NCBI GenBank assembly: GCA_002067045.1 | Contig: MVPZ01000228.1 | Coordinates: 1 to 61,222 of the forward strand | Source of the DNA: Methanomassiliicoccales archaeon PtaB.Bin134 | GTDB taxonomy: Archaea > Thermoplasmatota > Thermoplasmata > Methanomassiliicoccales > UBA472 | DNA: 61,222 nucleotides | Direction: 5' to 3' | Shown: one piece after another, positions 42,930-51,348 of the stretch | Numbering within the stretch: position 1 is the first letter of the stretch | Layout of the letters: the number at the start of each line of letters is the position of its first letter | Notes under the pieces: model-generated | Database searches by the model: none | Told to the model about the DNA's origin: nothing | What the model saw: only the letters and a program-made list of their open reading frames with translations | Translations under genes and position numbers: made by a program

Positions 42930-44192
42930 GTGTTGGACGTCAACGTCATCAGGAACGACCCCGAGGCCATACGGACCATGCTCAGGAACAGGACCTACAG
43001 CGAGGATGTCCTGGACAGTTTCCTGGAGCTGGACGCGGCCTGGAGAGGGGTCGTGGAGGAAGGCAACCGGCTGAGGAAGCAGAGGAACGAGGCCTCGGTG
43101 CGCATCTCCAAGCTCAAGGGCCCGGAGAAGGCTGAGGCGGTGGCCGAGATGAAGAGCGTGGCCTCCCGAATAGGCGAGCTGGAATCCCAGGCCGGAAGAT
43201 TGGAGGCGGAGAGGGACGAGCTCATCCTGCTGATCCCCAACATACCTCATGAGAGCGTGCCCGTGGGGGACTGCTATGACAAGAACAGGATGGTGATGGA
43301 GCACGGCAAGGTCCGCAGGTTCGATTTCCAGCCCAAGGACCATATCACCCTGGGCGAGGACCTGGACATCATCGACTTCCAGAGGGGGGTCAAGGTCGCC
43401 GGCAGCGGGTTCTTCGTGCTGAAGGGGGACGGGGCCCGGATGGAGCGCGCCCTCATCAACTACATGCTGGACCTGCATCACCGACAGGGATACACCGAGA
43501 TATTCCCGCCCGTGGTGGTGAACCGCGCGGCGGTCATCGGGACCGGGCAGTACCCCAAGATGAAGGATGACATGTACTGGTGCGAGAGGGACGACCTGTG
43601 GCTGAACCCAACCGCGGAGGTCCCGGTCACCAACCTCCTTCAGGACGACATACTGGCCAAGGAGGATCTGCCCATCTACTACACCGCATATCTGCCCTCG
43701 TTCAGGAGGGAGGCGGGCCGGCATGCGGAGATGAAGGGGATGATCCGCGTGCACGAGTTCAACAAGGTGGAGCTGGTCAAGTTCGTCCTTCCGGACGGTT
43801 CGTTCCAGGAGCTTGAGTCCCTGGTGAATGACGCGCAGGACGTGCTGAGGGGGCTTGAACTGCCATTCAGGACCCTGCTCCTCTGCACCGGGGACATGGG
43901 CTTCGCCTCAGCCAAGACCTATGACTTGGAGGCCCACGCCCCAGGGACCGGAAGCTGGCTGGAGGTCTCCTCCTGCAGCTGCTTCACCGACTTCCAGGCC
44001 CGCCGGGCCCGGGTGAAGTACCGCCCGGAGCCCCATCTCAAGAGCGAGTTCGTGCACACCTTGAACGGCTCTGGGCTGGCGCTGCCCAGGACCATGGTGG
44101 CCATCATGGAGAACAACCAGGACCGTGATGGTCGGATAGAGATACCCAAGGTCCTCCGGCCGTATATGCAGGGACAGGAACTGATAGAATAG
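42930..44192 (+). CDS. serS: Seryl-tRNA synthetase (common type)
   Basis: A 420-residue class II synthetase. The N-terminal coiled-coil arm (about 30-110; LRKQRNEASVRISKLKGPEKAE) contacts the long variable arm of tRNA-Ser. The core has LNPTAEVPVTNL (TxE motif), FRREAGRHAEMKGMIRVHEF (motif 2) and the C-terminal GSGLALPRTMVAIMENNQ (motif 3). This is the widespread SerRS, not the rare form found in some methanogens. The GTG has GGTGA upstream. It probably continues the rnp4-CRM transcript. Confidence 0.96.
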   Translation: MLDVNVIRNDPEAIRTMLRNRTYSEDVLDSFLELDAAWRGVVEEGNRLRKQRNEASVRISKLKGPEKAEAVAEMKSVASRIGELESQAGRLEAERDELILLIPNIPHESVPVGDCYDKNRMVMEHGKVRRFDFQPKDHITLGEDLDIIDFQRGVKVAGSGFFVLKGDGARMERALINYMLDLHHRQGYTEIFPPVVVNRAAVIGTGQYPKMKDDMYWCERDDLWLNPTAEVPVTNLLQDDILAKEDLPIYYTAYLPSFRREAGRHAEMKGMIRVHEFNKVELVKFVLPDGSFQELESLVNDAQDVLRGLELPFRTLLLCTGDMGFASAKTYDLEAHAPGTGSWLEVSSCSCFTDFQARRARVKYRPEPHLKSEFVHTLNGSGLALPRTMVAIMENNQDRDGRIEIPKVLRPYMQGQELIE

Positions 44193-44201
44193 GGGAAAAC
44201 G

Positions 44202-44207
44202 TTTTTT
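44202..44207 (+). terminator. T-tract terminator after serS
   Basis: Six T residues (AAAACGTTTTTTCAG) lie 10 nt past the serS stop in the 31-nt gap before the convergent acidic-protein gene. Confidence 0.5.
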
Positions 44208-44223
44208 CAGGCCGGGGACGGCC

Positions 44224-44490
44224 TTACTTCTTTCCCTTCTTGGGCGCTGCCTTCTTGGGCTTCTCCTCGACCTCTTCCTCTTCTTCCTCCTCTTCAGCCT
44301 CCGCTTCCTCGCCCTCTTCCATCTCTTCGTATCCCAGGAAGTCGAAGAGGTCCTCCTCCAGACCCTTCAGCACCTCAACGGCCTCTTCCTGCTCGCCTTC
44401 CTCAAGAAGGTCGATCGCCAGGGTCACCTGGTCCAGAAACTCCTCCAAGGTGCAGTCGAGCTCGTCTATCAGATCGTTCAGGCTTACCAT
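44224..44490 (-). CDS. Small acidic protein with poly-Glu stretch and basic tail
   Basis: An 88-residue protein. Its first 50 residues look like two amphipathic helices (MVSLNDLIDELDCTLEEFLDQ), then an almost pure Glu run (residues about 55-75), and a C-terminal KPKKAAPKKGKK tail. Such charge-segregated small proteins occur beside ribosomal or chromatin genes, but I do not recognise a family. The ATG at 44490 has GAGGT 8 nt upstream. It lies 90 nt after the giant secreted protein gene on the same strand. Confidence 0.65.
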   Translation of the reverse strand: MVSLNDLIDELDCTLEEFLDQVTLAIDLLEEGEQEEAVEVLKGLEEDLFDFLGYEEMEEGEEAEAEEEEEEEEVEEKPKKAAPKKGKK

Positions 44491-44580
44491 GTGTTTTACC
44501 TCGGCCTCCAATATCCTTTGCGAATAGATAAGATATGGGGTATCACCGCCTATTTTTCCGGGTGTTCCGCCGGGTCCCAT

Positions 44581-47500
44581 TCAGCGGTCCATCGGGTCCC
44601 CGTGAAGCGTGATCTTGCACAGCCAGACGTCGACGGACGTTCCCGGTGTGACCCCCAGTCCTGCCAGGGCGTTGGAGGGGACACCGCAGACCGCCACGCC
44701 CATCTCCACCGCCCATCCCTCCCTCCTTTGGCCCAGGAACAGGGAGAGCGCCTGGAGGTTGAGGTTGAGGGAGGTCTTGTAGCTTATCTCCAGTTCCACC
44801 CCCGGTGTCGCTATCATGCGCGGGATCCCGATCGAACCGAAGGCAGATATGCCCACCCAGGCCCCCAGCGGAGACCCGGGGGTGGAATGGCCGGCCTGGA
44901 AGGGGTCTCCGAAGGTGGAGACCAGGGAGCGCGCGGACCTTGCCAGATGATCCAGGACCTCGCCGAGAGTTCCGCACCTGAGAGCTAGCTCCATGCTCAT
45001 CCCCGCCCTTGCCGTGGAGGAGGCCTCGGTGGCCGCGACCTCCAGGAAGAGGCTGATCTCCACCTCCTTGCCCATGATGTCCGCGGTAAGCCGCTCCGCG
45101 GTGCGCGCGAGGGTCCTCCGCAGTACCTCCGCCAGCGAATCCATGTCCAGATCCGTGGAGGTCAACTGGGACACCGCCTCGGAGACCGAGAAGACGAACG
45201 CTTCCTGAAGGTCGCTCATGTCCACGTTCGCCAGGAGGTCCGGCCCGTTGGAACGCCCCCTCGTTCCCTCCCTAAACTCCCACCGGTCCGCTCCGTCCCT
45301 GGCCCTCTGCCAGGTGCGTCCATCGTTCCAATAGTCGGTGGAGAACGGGGTGCTGTCCACCCTGCGACCGCTGGCGTCCCGGAGGATCACGCTGTCCTCG
45401 GCGGGAAATCCCTTGCCAAGGTTGTCCAGGGCTTGCTCGGAGAACTGATGGACCAGACGACCCTTGGGCATGAGAAGTCCGGTGACCAGGGCCAGGGATT
45501 GCTGGCCGTGGGTGGTTTGCAGTGTCCAACCGCTCAGGTCGATGGCCTCGTTGGTGGGATTGTAGAGTTCCACCCATTCCCGGCCCTCATCCTCCCCGGC
45601 CGGGTTGAGCTCGTACTCGTTGATGACCACTGAATCGGTCCGCCCTTCCAGCAGCTTGAAGGTGACGCCGGCGTCCACGCAACCCTTTATCCCAGGGATG
45701 GGAGTGGGTATGTTGGACAGCAGGGCCCCCACCCCCGGGACGTCGGAAAGTGCGAAGGTCACCTCGCGGTAGCATACCAACTCAGGCATAACCATCTCCA
45801 GGTAGCACCCGTCAACGAAGCCCCGGACCTCCACCATGTGGCGGAAGACGCTCATCAGGGGATCGATCACCAGATGCGCGACCCAATCGCTTCCGGAGAG
45901 CGAGGCGTTGGTGAGCAGGCTGAACTCACCCGCGGTCTTGGCCATCCGGGTGGTCACGGACAAAGCGCAGCCGGCGGCCTTCATGCCCATGGTGAAGGAG
46001 ACGGGGACGCTGGCCCCCTGTGAGATGAGCTCCTTTGGATGGGTCCTGATGGTCATGGACACCCCCAGGAAGTTGAGGCTGAAAGCCCTCTCCCCGAACA
46101 GGCTGACCGCCCCCTCGATCAGGCGGCCCACGGCCCCGTTCAGGGTGTCGCGGATGAAGAGCTGGACCTTCTCCACCAGTTCCTGGACGGTCGAGGAGAG
46201 CACCTCCAGGGCCTTCGCGCTGGCGTCCAGCAGCCGGCTGACTGCCTCCTCGAGCATGCGGAACAAGCTTCCTATGCCGTCGGTGATCCATTCTATGGCC
46301 TCCAGCACTGGCCGCAGGGCCTGCTCCAACAGATCGGCGAGCTGTTCCTGCAGGGTGTTGATGTTCCTGTACTCCACGCCCATCAGCGGCAGGCCGGTCA
46401 TCACCGCCAAAGTGCGGTCGGACCGTATGCGCACCTCCTTCTCCAAAAACATGTCCAGGCAGGCCACCCCTCCGCCTGGGCTGATCTTGACCCCCACTCC
46501 CCCGGTGAAATTGACCCTCCATACCGATTGGTAGGAGGCCCACACCCTCTTCAAAAGGTTGGTGTCGTGCAGCTGAGGATGCCCCTGGCCATCGGCCGAG
46601 TTGATGATAGGGTCCTGTATCGATATGACCAGGCCCTCACCGGGACCCTGGAGGGTGGGATAGCTCACCTCCACCTCTAGCCTCTCCAAGTACTTCCGGC
46701 CGCTGCGGTCCACCAGGGTGAAGTGAGATGACCCCGGCATTTCGACCTTGACCATATCGCCCTGCAGGGAAGAGGCATGGGACATCTCATCCAGAAGCGA
46801 GCGCACGCCTCCGCTCAAGGCCGCGCCCATCCCGGCCGTGGGGTCCCCCGAGCGCGCGATGATGTCGGCGATCATGGAACCTCCTTCCGACCCCTGGGGA
46901 CGGTGGTCCATTCCCTCAAGGAAGTATCCCTGCAACCGTTCGGCCACCCGATCATAGGCCCCGCGTATGAGCGCCATGACCCCCCATTCATCGTCGGTCA
47001 TGATGTGATAGGTGAGCAGTTGCAAGCCCTCATACGCCTTAATGTCCGAACCGGGGTTCTGCTCCATCACCCTGGTCAGAAGGTTCTCCGCCACGCTGTT
47101 CATCATGGAGAGGACGCAGGCATCCCTTTCCAGTATGCTGGGCCTGTTCTCCAGGAAGTACCTCTTGGTGGCCTCGGCCAGTGGGTCTGGAGAGCCGGGA
47201 AGGGCCGCGGCGTTCAACGCCGGCCTCACCCATTCATCCCTGTGCAGCAGCGCTCCGTCCAGGACCTGGCGGACCTCGTCCAGGAAGCTCAACCCGTCCC
47301 AGGGGTCCAGGGAGAGGTCCGTGGTCGGCAGGAACATGCTCGTCGATATCAGGTCCGCCGTCCTGGCTATCGAGGACCTCGCGGATTTCAAAATCTGGGC
47401 GGTACCCTTCTTGTACTGCTCGTGGAACTCCCCCCACCCCGGCCATTCCATCACATCGACCGTGGGTATGTCTGCGGCCACTAACCCCTGCAGACCCACG

Positions 47501-48747
47501 GTCACCGACCCTCCGCCGTTCAGCGGCAGGTCCATGCTGCGGTACGGAGCGTCGATGACCACGTCCGGGACACCGGCGCCGAAATAGCGGTACTGCGTGT
47601 CTGGTACCCCGGCCTCATCGAACTTGCCTTGCATCCATTCCCTGAACTGTTCCTCCAGCAGGTCCGTTCCGGACATTTGATCGATGATATCGTTGACGCT
47701 GAACACCACCTGGTCCCCGATCGATTCGACCGCGGAGACCAGGTCCATCAATCCCATGAACTCCATCCACCGGAGGGAGATGGGTTCGATCATGGAATAG
47801 ATGACATGGGCGAATATCGCCCCCCAGTCCACCTCCTCGCAGCCATAGAGCGAGAGGAATACATCCGCCGGGTCCAGGCTCCCGCCCCGGGAGAGGATTC
47901 CCGTTATATGTTCCCAGCTTTGCCGCCCGTCCATGTGGTCCGTGAAGATCCCATAGCAGGGGGAGGCGTTCCGGAAGGTCTTATACTGGATGAGGATCAG
48001 GCCCAGGTCGATGGCGTTGATTACGTCCCTTTCCGTGATCATGGCCTTGACCCCCTGGCCAGGGGAATGAGTGGGAACGCCCCAGCCCTGCAGCCCGCGA
48101 TAGGCGGCCAGGGATGCCAGCATACGATTGGTGAGCGAGCTCAGGGTGCCTAGGCCGTTCGACACCGATCCCTCGAAGCTCTCCAGGCGGTCCATCAGAA
48201 GTGGCCACGGGACCTTGGCCGGGGACCGGACCTCTTGGACCTTGGTCAGATTCCCGTCCTCACTGGCGACCCTGGTGCAAACGGTCCCGGTCAGCCCCAC
48301 GTATGCGGGGATGAACGCCCCGGAATAGCTATCATCGGCCTCGGACTCGGCCAGGGGCAGACGCAGGAAGGATAGGCCGATGCGGCTGACGTCCACATGA
48401 ACCGTGAATTCGGACCTCTGATATGGAAAGGCGCCTTCGACGGCGACCTCTAGTAATTCCTTGAACCCCTGCGACATGGAGGTCTCGTTGCCCGCGGCGC
48501 CCGTGGATGAATCCAGAAGGGCCTGCAGGCACAGGTCCTCGACCTTGAGCCGGGCCTCCTCGCCCAGTTCGACCATCTCCCTCAGGTCCTCGGCCTCCAG
48601 ACCGCTGTTCTCACATCCGTCGTGCAGGTCGGCAAGAAGAACAGCTGAAAAGCTGGAGACCAGTATCAGGATGACGGCGACCAGTGAGAAGGGCATCTGC
48701 CCCTTGCGGTCCATGTGGGGTTCGAGGGAGGCGCGCTTATCGATCAT
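44581..48747 (-). CDS. Giant secreted protein with pilin-like N-terminus and lamin-tail domain
   Basis: About 1,388 residues. The N-terminus has RKGQMPFSLVAVILILVSSF then SAVLLA, one hydrophobic helix preceded by K-G-Q, resembling archaeal type IV pilin-like (class III) signals. The rest should lie outside the cell. Most is beta/helix-rich without a family I recognise. Residues about 1035-1170 form a lamin-tail (LTD) beta-sandwich: VVINEYELNPAGEDEGREWVEL, DLSGWTLQTTHGQ, VILRDASGRRVD. LTD domains often bind surfaces or nucleic acid. There is no cell-wall sorting signal at the C-terminus. TTTTTACA sits about 25 nt before the ATG at 48747, suggesting a leaderless mRNA; a TTG at 48759 is also in frame. 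Confidence 0.75.
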   Translation of the reverse strand: MIDKRASLEPHMDRKGQMPFSLVAVILILVSSFSAVLLADLHDGCENSGLEAEDLREMVELGEEARLKVEDLCLQALLDSSTGAAGNETSMSQGFKELLEVAVEGAFPYQRSEFTVHVDVSRIGLSFLRLPLAESEADDSYSGAFIPAYVGLTGTVCTRVASEDGNLTKVQEVRSPAKVPWPLLMDRLESFEGSVSNGLGTLSSLTNRMLASLAAYRGLQGWGVPTHSPGQGVKAMITERDVINAIDLGLILIQYKTFRNASPCYGIFTDHMDGRQSWEHITGILSRGGSLDPADVFLSLYGCEEVDWGAIFAHVIYSMIEPISLRWMEFMGLMDLVSAVESIGDQVVFSVNDIIDQMSGTDLLEEQFREWMQGKFDEAGVPDTQYRYFGAGVPDVVIDAPYRSMDLPLNGGGSVTVGLQGLVAADIPTVDVMEWPGWGEFHEQYKKGTAQILKSARSSIARTADLISTSMFLPTTDLSLDPWDGLSFLDEVRQVLDGALLHRDEWVRPALNAAALPGSPDPLAEATKRYFLENRPSILERDACVLSMMNSVAENLLTRVMEQNPGSDIKAYEGLQLLTYHIMTDDEWGVMALIRGAYDRVAERLQGYFLEGMDHRPQGSEGGSMIADIIARSGDPTAGMGAALSGGVRSLLDEMSHASSLQGDMVKVEMPGSSHFTLVDRSGRKYLERLEVEVSYPTLQGPGEGLVISIQDPIINSADGQGHPQLHDTNLLKRVWASYQSVWRVNFTGGVGVKISPGGGVACLDMFLEKEVRIRSDRTLAVMTGLPLMGVEYRNINTLQEQLADLLEQALRPVLEAIEWITDGIGSLFRMLEEAVSRLLDASAKALEVLSSTVQELVEKVQLFIRDTLNGAVGRLIEGAVSLFGERAFSLNFLGVSMTIRTHPKELISQGASVPVSFTMGMKAAGCALSVTTRMAKTAGEFSLLTNASLSGSDWVAHLVIDPLMSVFRHMVEVRGFVDGCYLEMVMPELVCYREVTFALSDVPGVGALLSNIPTPIPGIKGCVDAGVTFKLLEGRTDSVVINEYELNPAGEDEGREWVELYNPTNEAIDLSGWTLQTTHGQQSLALVTGLLMPKGRLVHQFSEQALDNLGKGFPAEDSVILRDASGRRVDSTPFSTDYWNDGRTWQRARDGADRWEFREGTRGRSNGPDLLANVDMSDLQEAFVFSVSEAVSQLTSTDLDMDSLAEVLRRTLARTAERLTADIMGKEVEISLFLEVAATEASSTARAGMSMELALRCGTLGEVLDHLARSARSLVSTFGDPFQAGHSTPGSPLGAWVGISAFGSIGIPRMIATPGVELEISYKTSLNLNLQALSLFLGQRREGWAVEMGVAVCGVPSNALAGLGVTPGTSVDVWLCKITLHGDPMDR

Positions 48748-48797
48748 CCCTTGTAGCAATCGCCGGAGGTGTAAAAAGGGGGAGAGTTACAATCAGG

Positions 48798-49535
48798 TTA
48801 CGGCGCGGACCTCTTGACCATGTTCAGGAAGTTCTCCAGATGGGCAGCGATAAGGGGATTGTCCGAATACCCGCAGAGGTCCAGGTCCTCCGTGGCGATC
48901 ATGGCGTAAGTGCCGTCCACAATCACATCGGTCGCTATCAGCTCCTTGCGGCGGAACACCTCGGTGGCCTTGGGGACCTTGACCGCTGGCTCGGTGATTA
49001 TGGTCACGGTGACCCCTCTCCTGACCGCCTCCTTGAAGCGATCGGACAGCTCGGAGCGCAGGTCCTGCATCTTAGGGGAGGATATCATGAAGGTCGATTT
49101 GGACGCGTCGAGCATCTCGCCTATCTTGGCCAGCACCTTCTTGCGACCGTATATGGTGTACACCAGTTCCGGGGTCCCCTTCTCGGACAGCAGCCCCTTG
49201 ATGGAATTCAACTTGACGAACACGGAATTTATCTCGTTGAGCGCCCTGTTCCTGATCTCCTCGGGGTCCACGGGATGGTACATGGTCGGACGTCCCTCGG
49301 ACTGTTCAACGAACCTTTTTGAGGCCAGGGACTGAAGGGCCTTGTAGGCGGAGGTGCGGGGCACCATGGCCAGCTCGGCTACCTCGTCCGCCGTACCATG
49401 GTTCTTGAGCACTAATGCAACGTAGCACCGTGACTCGTAATTAGAGAGCCCTATATTCCCAAGAACAGATGCTATCTGTGCGAATTCCTTTTCAATGTTG
49501 CCTACATCCAGCCGGAGGATATCGATTATGTTCAT
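48798..49535 (-). CDS. TrmB-family transcriptional regulator, divergent from tes operon
   Basis: A 245-residue protein. Residues about 25-90 are the TrmB-type winged helix: LGNIGLSNYESRCYVALVLKN, ADEVAELAMVPRTSAYKALQSL and FVEQSEGRPTMYHPV. A linker coiled coil (about 95-120) leads to a PLD-like C-terminal ligand domain (STFMISSPKMQDLRSELSDRF, GVTVTIITEP). TrmB members sense sugars or other metabolites and act as repressors or activators. It is read away from tes, with 73 nt between the starts and an inverted repeat in that gap, so it very likely controls itself and the tes operon. The ligand is unknown. Confidence 0.87.
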   Translation of the reverse strand: MNIIDILRLDVGNIEKEFAQIASVLGNIGLSNYESRCYVALVLKNHGTADEVAELAMVPRTSAYKALQSLASKRFVEQSEGRPTMYHPVDPEEIRNRALNEINSVFVKLNSIKGLLSEKGTPELVYTIYGRKKVLAKIGEMLDASKSTFMISSPKMQDLRSELSDRFKEAVRRGVTVTIITEPAVKVPKATEVFRRKELIATDVIVDGTYAMIATEDLDLCGYSDNPLIAAHLENFLNMVKRSAP

Positions 49536-49544
49536 GGCCTTACA

Positions 49545-49578
49545 TGTAGCTCAACAAGCTACAATAATATTATATTAT
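49545..49578. promoter_or_regulatory. Shared tes/trmB promoter with 7-5-7 inverted-repeat operator
   Basis: TGTAGCT-CAACA-AGCTACA (49545-49563) is a perfect inverted repeat. It abuts the AT-rich TATA region ATAATATTATATTAT (49564-49578), which can serve both directions. For tes the repeat lies directly upstream of the TATA/BRE; for the regulator gene (ATG at 49535) it covers the expected start site. This placement fits autorepression plus control of tes. Confidence 0.6.
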
Positions 49579-49608
49579 CCCTTGAAAGTATCAGACCGGG
49601 GTGCAATA

Positions 49609-51162
49609 GTGATTGCAAAAGAAAGCTCATTGCCTAGGGGACTCCCTAAGAAGACGCAGTCCCTGTGTCCGGAATGCAAGAAGATCCTTGACGCTACGAT
49701 TATGGAGAAAGGCGGAAAGGTGGTCATGGAGAAGGAGTGCCCTGAGCACGGCCATTTCAGCGATATTGTCTGGTCCGATGTGGAGCTGTACCTCAAGTCG
49801 GAACAGTTCGCCTTCGACGGCGTCGGCGTGGAGAACCCGTTCATAACCAACGCCAAGGTCTGCCCTGACGATTGCGGCCTGTGCAACTTGCACCTGAGCC
49901 ACACCTCGTTGGCCAACCTGGACCTGACCAACCGTTGCAACATGAAGTGCCCGATCTGCTTTGCCAACGCCAACGCCGCGGGATACGTGTACGAGCCGAG
50001 CTTCGATGAGGTGGTGAAGATGATGCAGGTGCTCAGGAACAGCAAGCCCGTGCCCTGCCCGGCCATCCAGTTCGCCGGTGGGGAGCCCACCATCTACCCA
50101 CAGTTCGTGGACGTGGTGAGGAAGGCCAAGGAACTGGGCTTCGCCCAGATCCAGGTGGCCACCAACGGCCTGATGTTCGCCAACGACTTCGAGTTCCTGA
50201 AGGCCTCCGCCGAGGCCGGCCTGAACACCATATACCTGCAGTTCGACGGAATGAACGACGACATTTACATGGTCTCCAGGGCCCGTAAGATGCTGGAGGT
50301 CAAGATGAAGGTGGTGGAGAACGTCCGCAAGCTGGAGAATCCCCCATCCATAGTGCTGGTTCCGGTGATCGTGAAGGGATTGAACGAGAACCAGGTGGGG
50401 CCCATATTCCAGTTCGCCCTGGAGAACAGCGATGTCATCCGCGGCATCAACTTCCAGCCGGTGGCCTTCACCGGCCGCATCAACAAGGATGAGCTGGCCA
50501 AGCAGCGCTACACCCTCACCGACCTGGCCATAGACCTGGAGGCCCAGACCAAGGGGCAGATTGTCAAGTCCGACTGGTTCCCGGTGCCCAGCGTGGTTCC
50601 CATATCCACCCTGGCCACGGCCATTCTCGGGGAGCCGAAGGTCACCTTCACCACCCACCCCCACTGCGGCCTGGCCACCTACCTGTTCGTACAGGACAAG
50701 GACCATGTCATCCCCCTGACCCACTTCGTGGATGTGGAGCCGCTTTTCAAGGAGCTGTTTGAGCTGTCCAAGAAGGCTGACAAGTCCAAGGTAAAGCTGC
50801 CCTCCAAGCTCAAGGCCTACTCGCTGCTCAAGAAGTATGTGAACGAGGAGAAGATGCCTGAGGGATTGGACACCATGTCCTTCCTGAAGCTGCTCTCCGC
50901 GGTCATGGGAGACCAGTCCAAGGAATCCCTTTCTAAGTTCTCCTGGAAGATGATGTTCGTAGGGGGAATGCACTTCCAGGACCTCTACAACTACGACATC
51001 GAGAGGGTCAAGCGCTGCGCCATACACTATGTGGTGCCGGATGGCCGGATCATACCCTTCTGCGCGTACAACGGAGGACCTACCTTCCGCGAGCAGGTGG
51101 AGAAGAAGTTCTCTGTCCCCATCGAGGAGTGGAGGCGGACCAGGGGGTCCGAGCACACATAA
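49609..51162 (+). CDS. tes: Tetraether lipid synthase (radical SAM)
   Basis: A 517-residue radical SAM enzyme with the features of Tes. An N-terminal CPECKKIL and CPEHGH metal-binding pair is followed by CPDDCGLCNLH, the radical SAM motif LTNRCNMKCPICFANANAAG (Cys-x3-Cys-x2-Cys), and a C-terminal set of extra Cys (HPHCG, KRCAIHYV, PFCAYNGG) for auxiliary clusters. Tes joins the tails of two archaeol lipids to make macrocyclic or tetraether (GDGT) membrane lipids. The GTG at 49609 has GGGGTG 6 nt upstream and lies about 35 nt after the TATA element. It heads an operon with a ferredoxin and geranylgeranyl reductase, both of the same lipid pathway. Confidence 0.92.
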   Translation: MIAKESSLPRGLPKKTQSLCPECKKILDATIMEKGGKVVMEKECPEHGHFSDIVWSDVELYLKSEQFAFDGVGVENPFITNAKVCPDDCGLCNLHLSHTSLANLDLTNRCNMKCPICFANANAAGYVYEPSFDEVVKMMQVLRNSKPVPCPAIQFAGGEPTIYPQFVDVVRKAKELGFAQIQVATNGLMFANDFEFLKASAEAGLNTIYLQFDGMNDDIYMVSRARKMLEVKMKVVENVRKLENPPSIVLVPVIVKGLNENQVGPIFQFALENSDVIRGINFQPVAFTGRINKDELAKQRYTLTDLAIDLEAQTKGQIVKSDWFPVPSVVPISTLATAILGEPKVTFTTHPHCGLATYLFVQDKDHVIPLTHFVDVEPLFKELFELSKKADKSKVKLPSKLKAYSLLKKYVNEEKMPEGLDTMSFLKLLSAVMGDQSKESLSKFSWKMMFVGGMHFQDLYNYDIERVKRCAIHYVVPDGRIIPFCAYNGGPTFREQVEKKFSVPIEEWRRTRGSEHT

Positions 51163-51174
51163 GGAGGAAGATTC

Positions 51175-51348
51175 ATGATAGTGAGCATCGAGAAGTGCAT
51201 GCATTGCGGCGCCTGCGTGGGCTCCTGCCCGCAGAACGCCATCTACCTTAACGAGATAGTGCTGGAGTTCAACGAGAACTGCAACAAGTGCGGGCGCTGC
51301 GTTCGCATCTGCCCCGCGGGCGCCCTGAAGATGGAGGGAAAGAAATGA
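51175..51348 (+). CDS. Small 2[4Fe-4S] ferredoxin between tes and ggr
   Basis: A 57-residue ferredoxin, MIVSIEKCMHCGACVGSC at the start. Two complete cluster motifs are present: Cys-x2-Cys-x2-Cys-x3-Cys-Pro near residues 8-19 and again near 36-47 (CNKCGRCVRICP). The ATG has AAGGAGG 7 nt upstream, a strong SD, and its stop overlaps the ggr ATG by 4 nt. It is the likely electron donor for geranylgeranyl reductase and perhaps for Tes: a ferredoxin is known to be needed for full lipid saturation by the Methanosarcina reductase. Confidence 0.93.
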   Translation: MIVSIEKCMHCGACVGSCPQNAIYLNEIVLEFNENCNKCGRCVRICPAGALKMEGKK

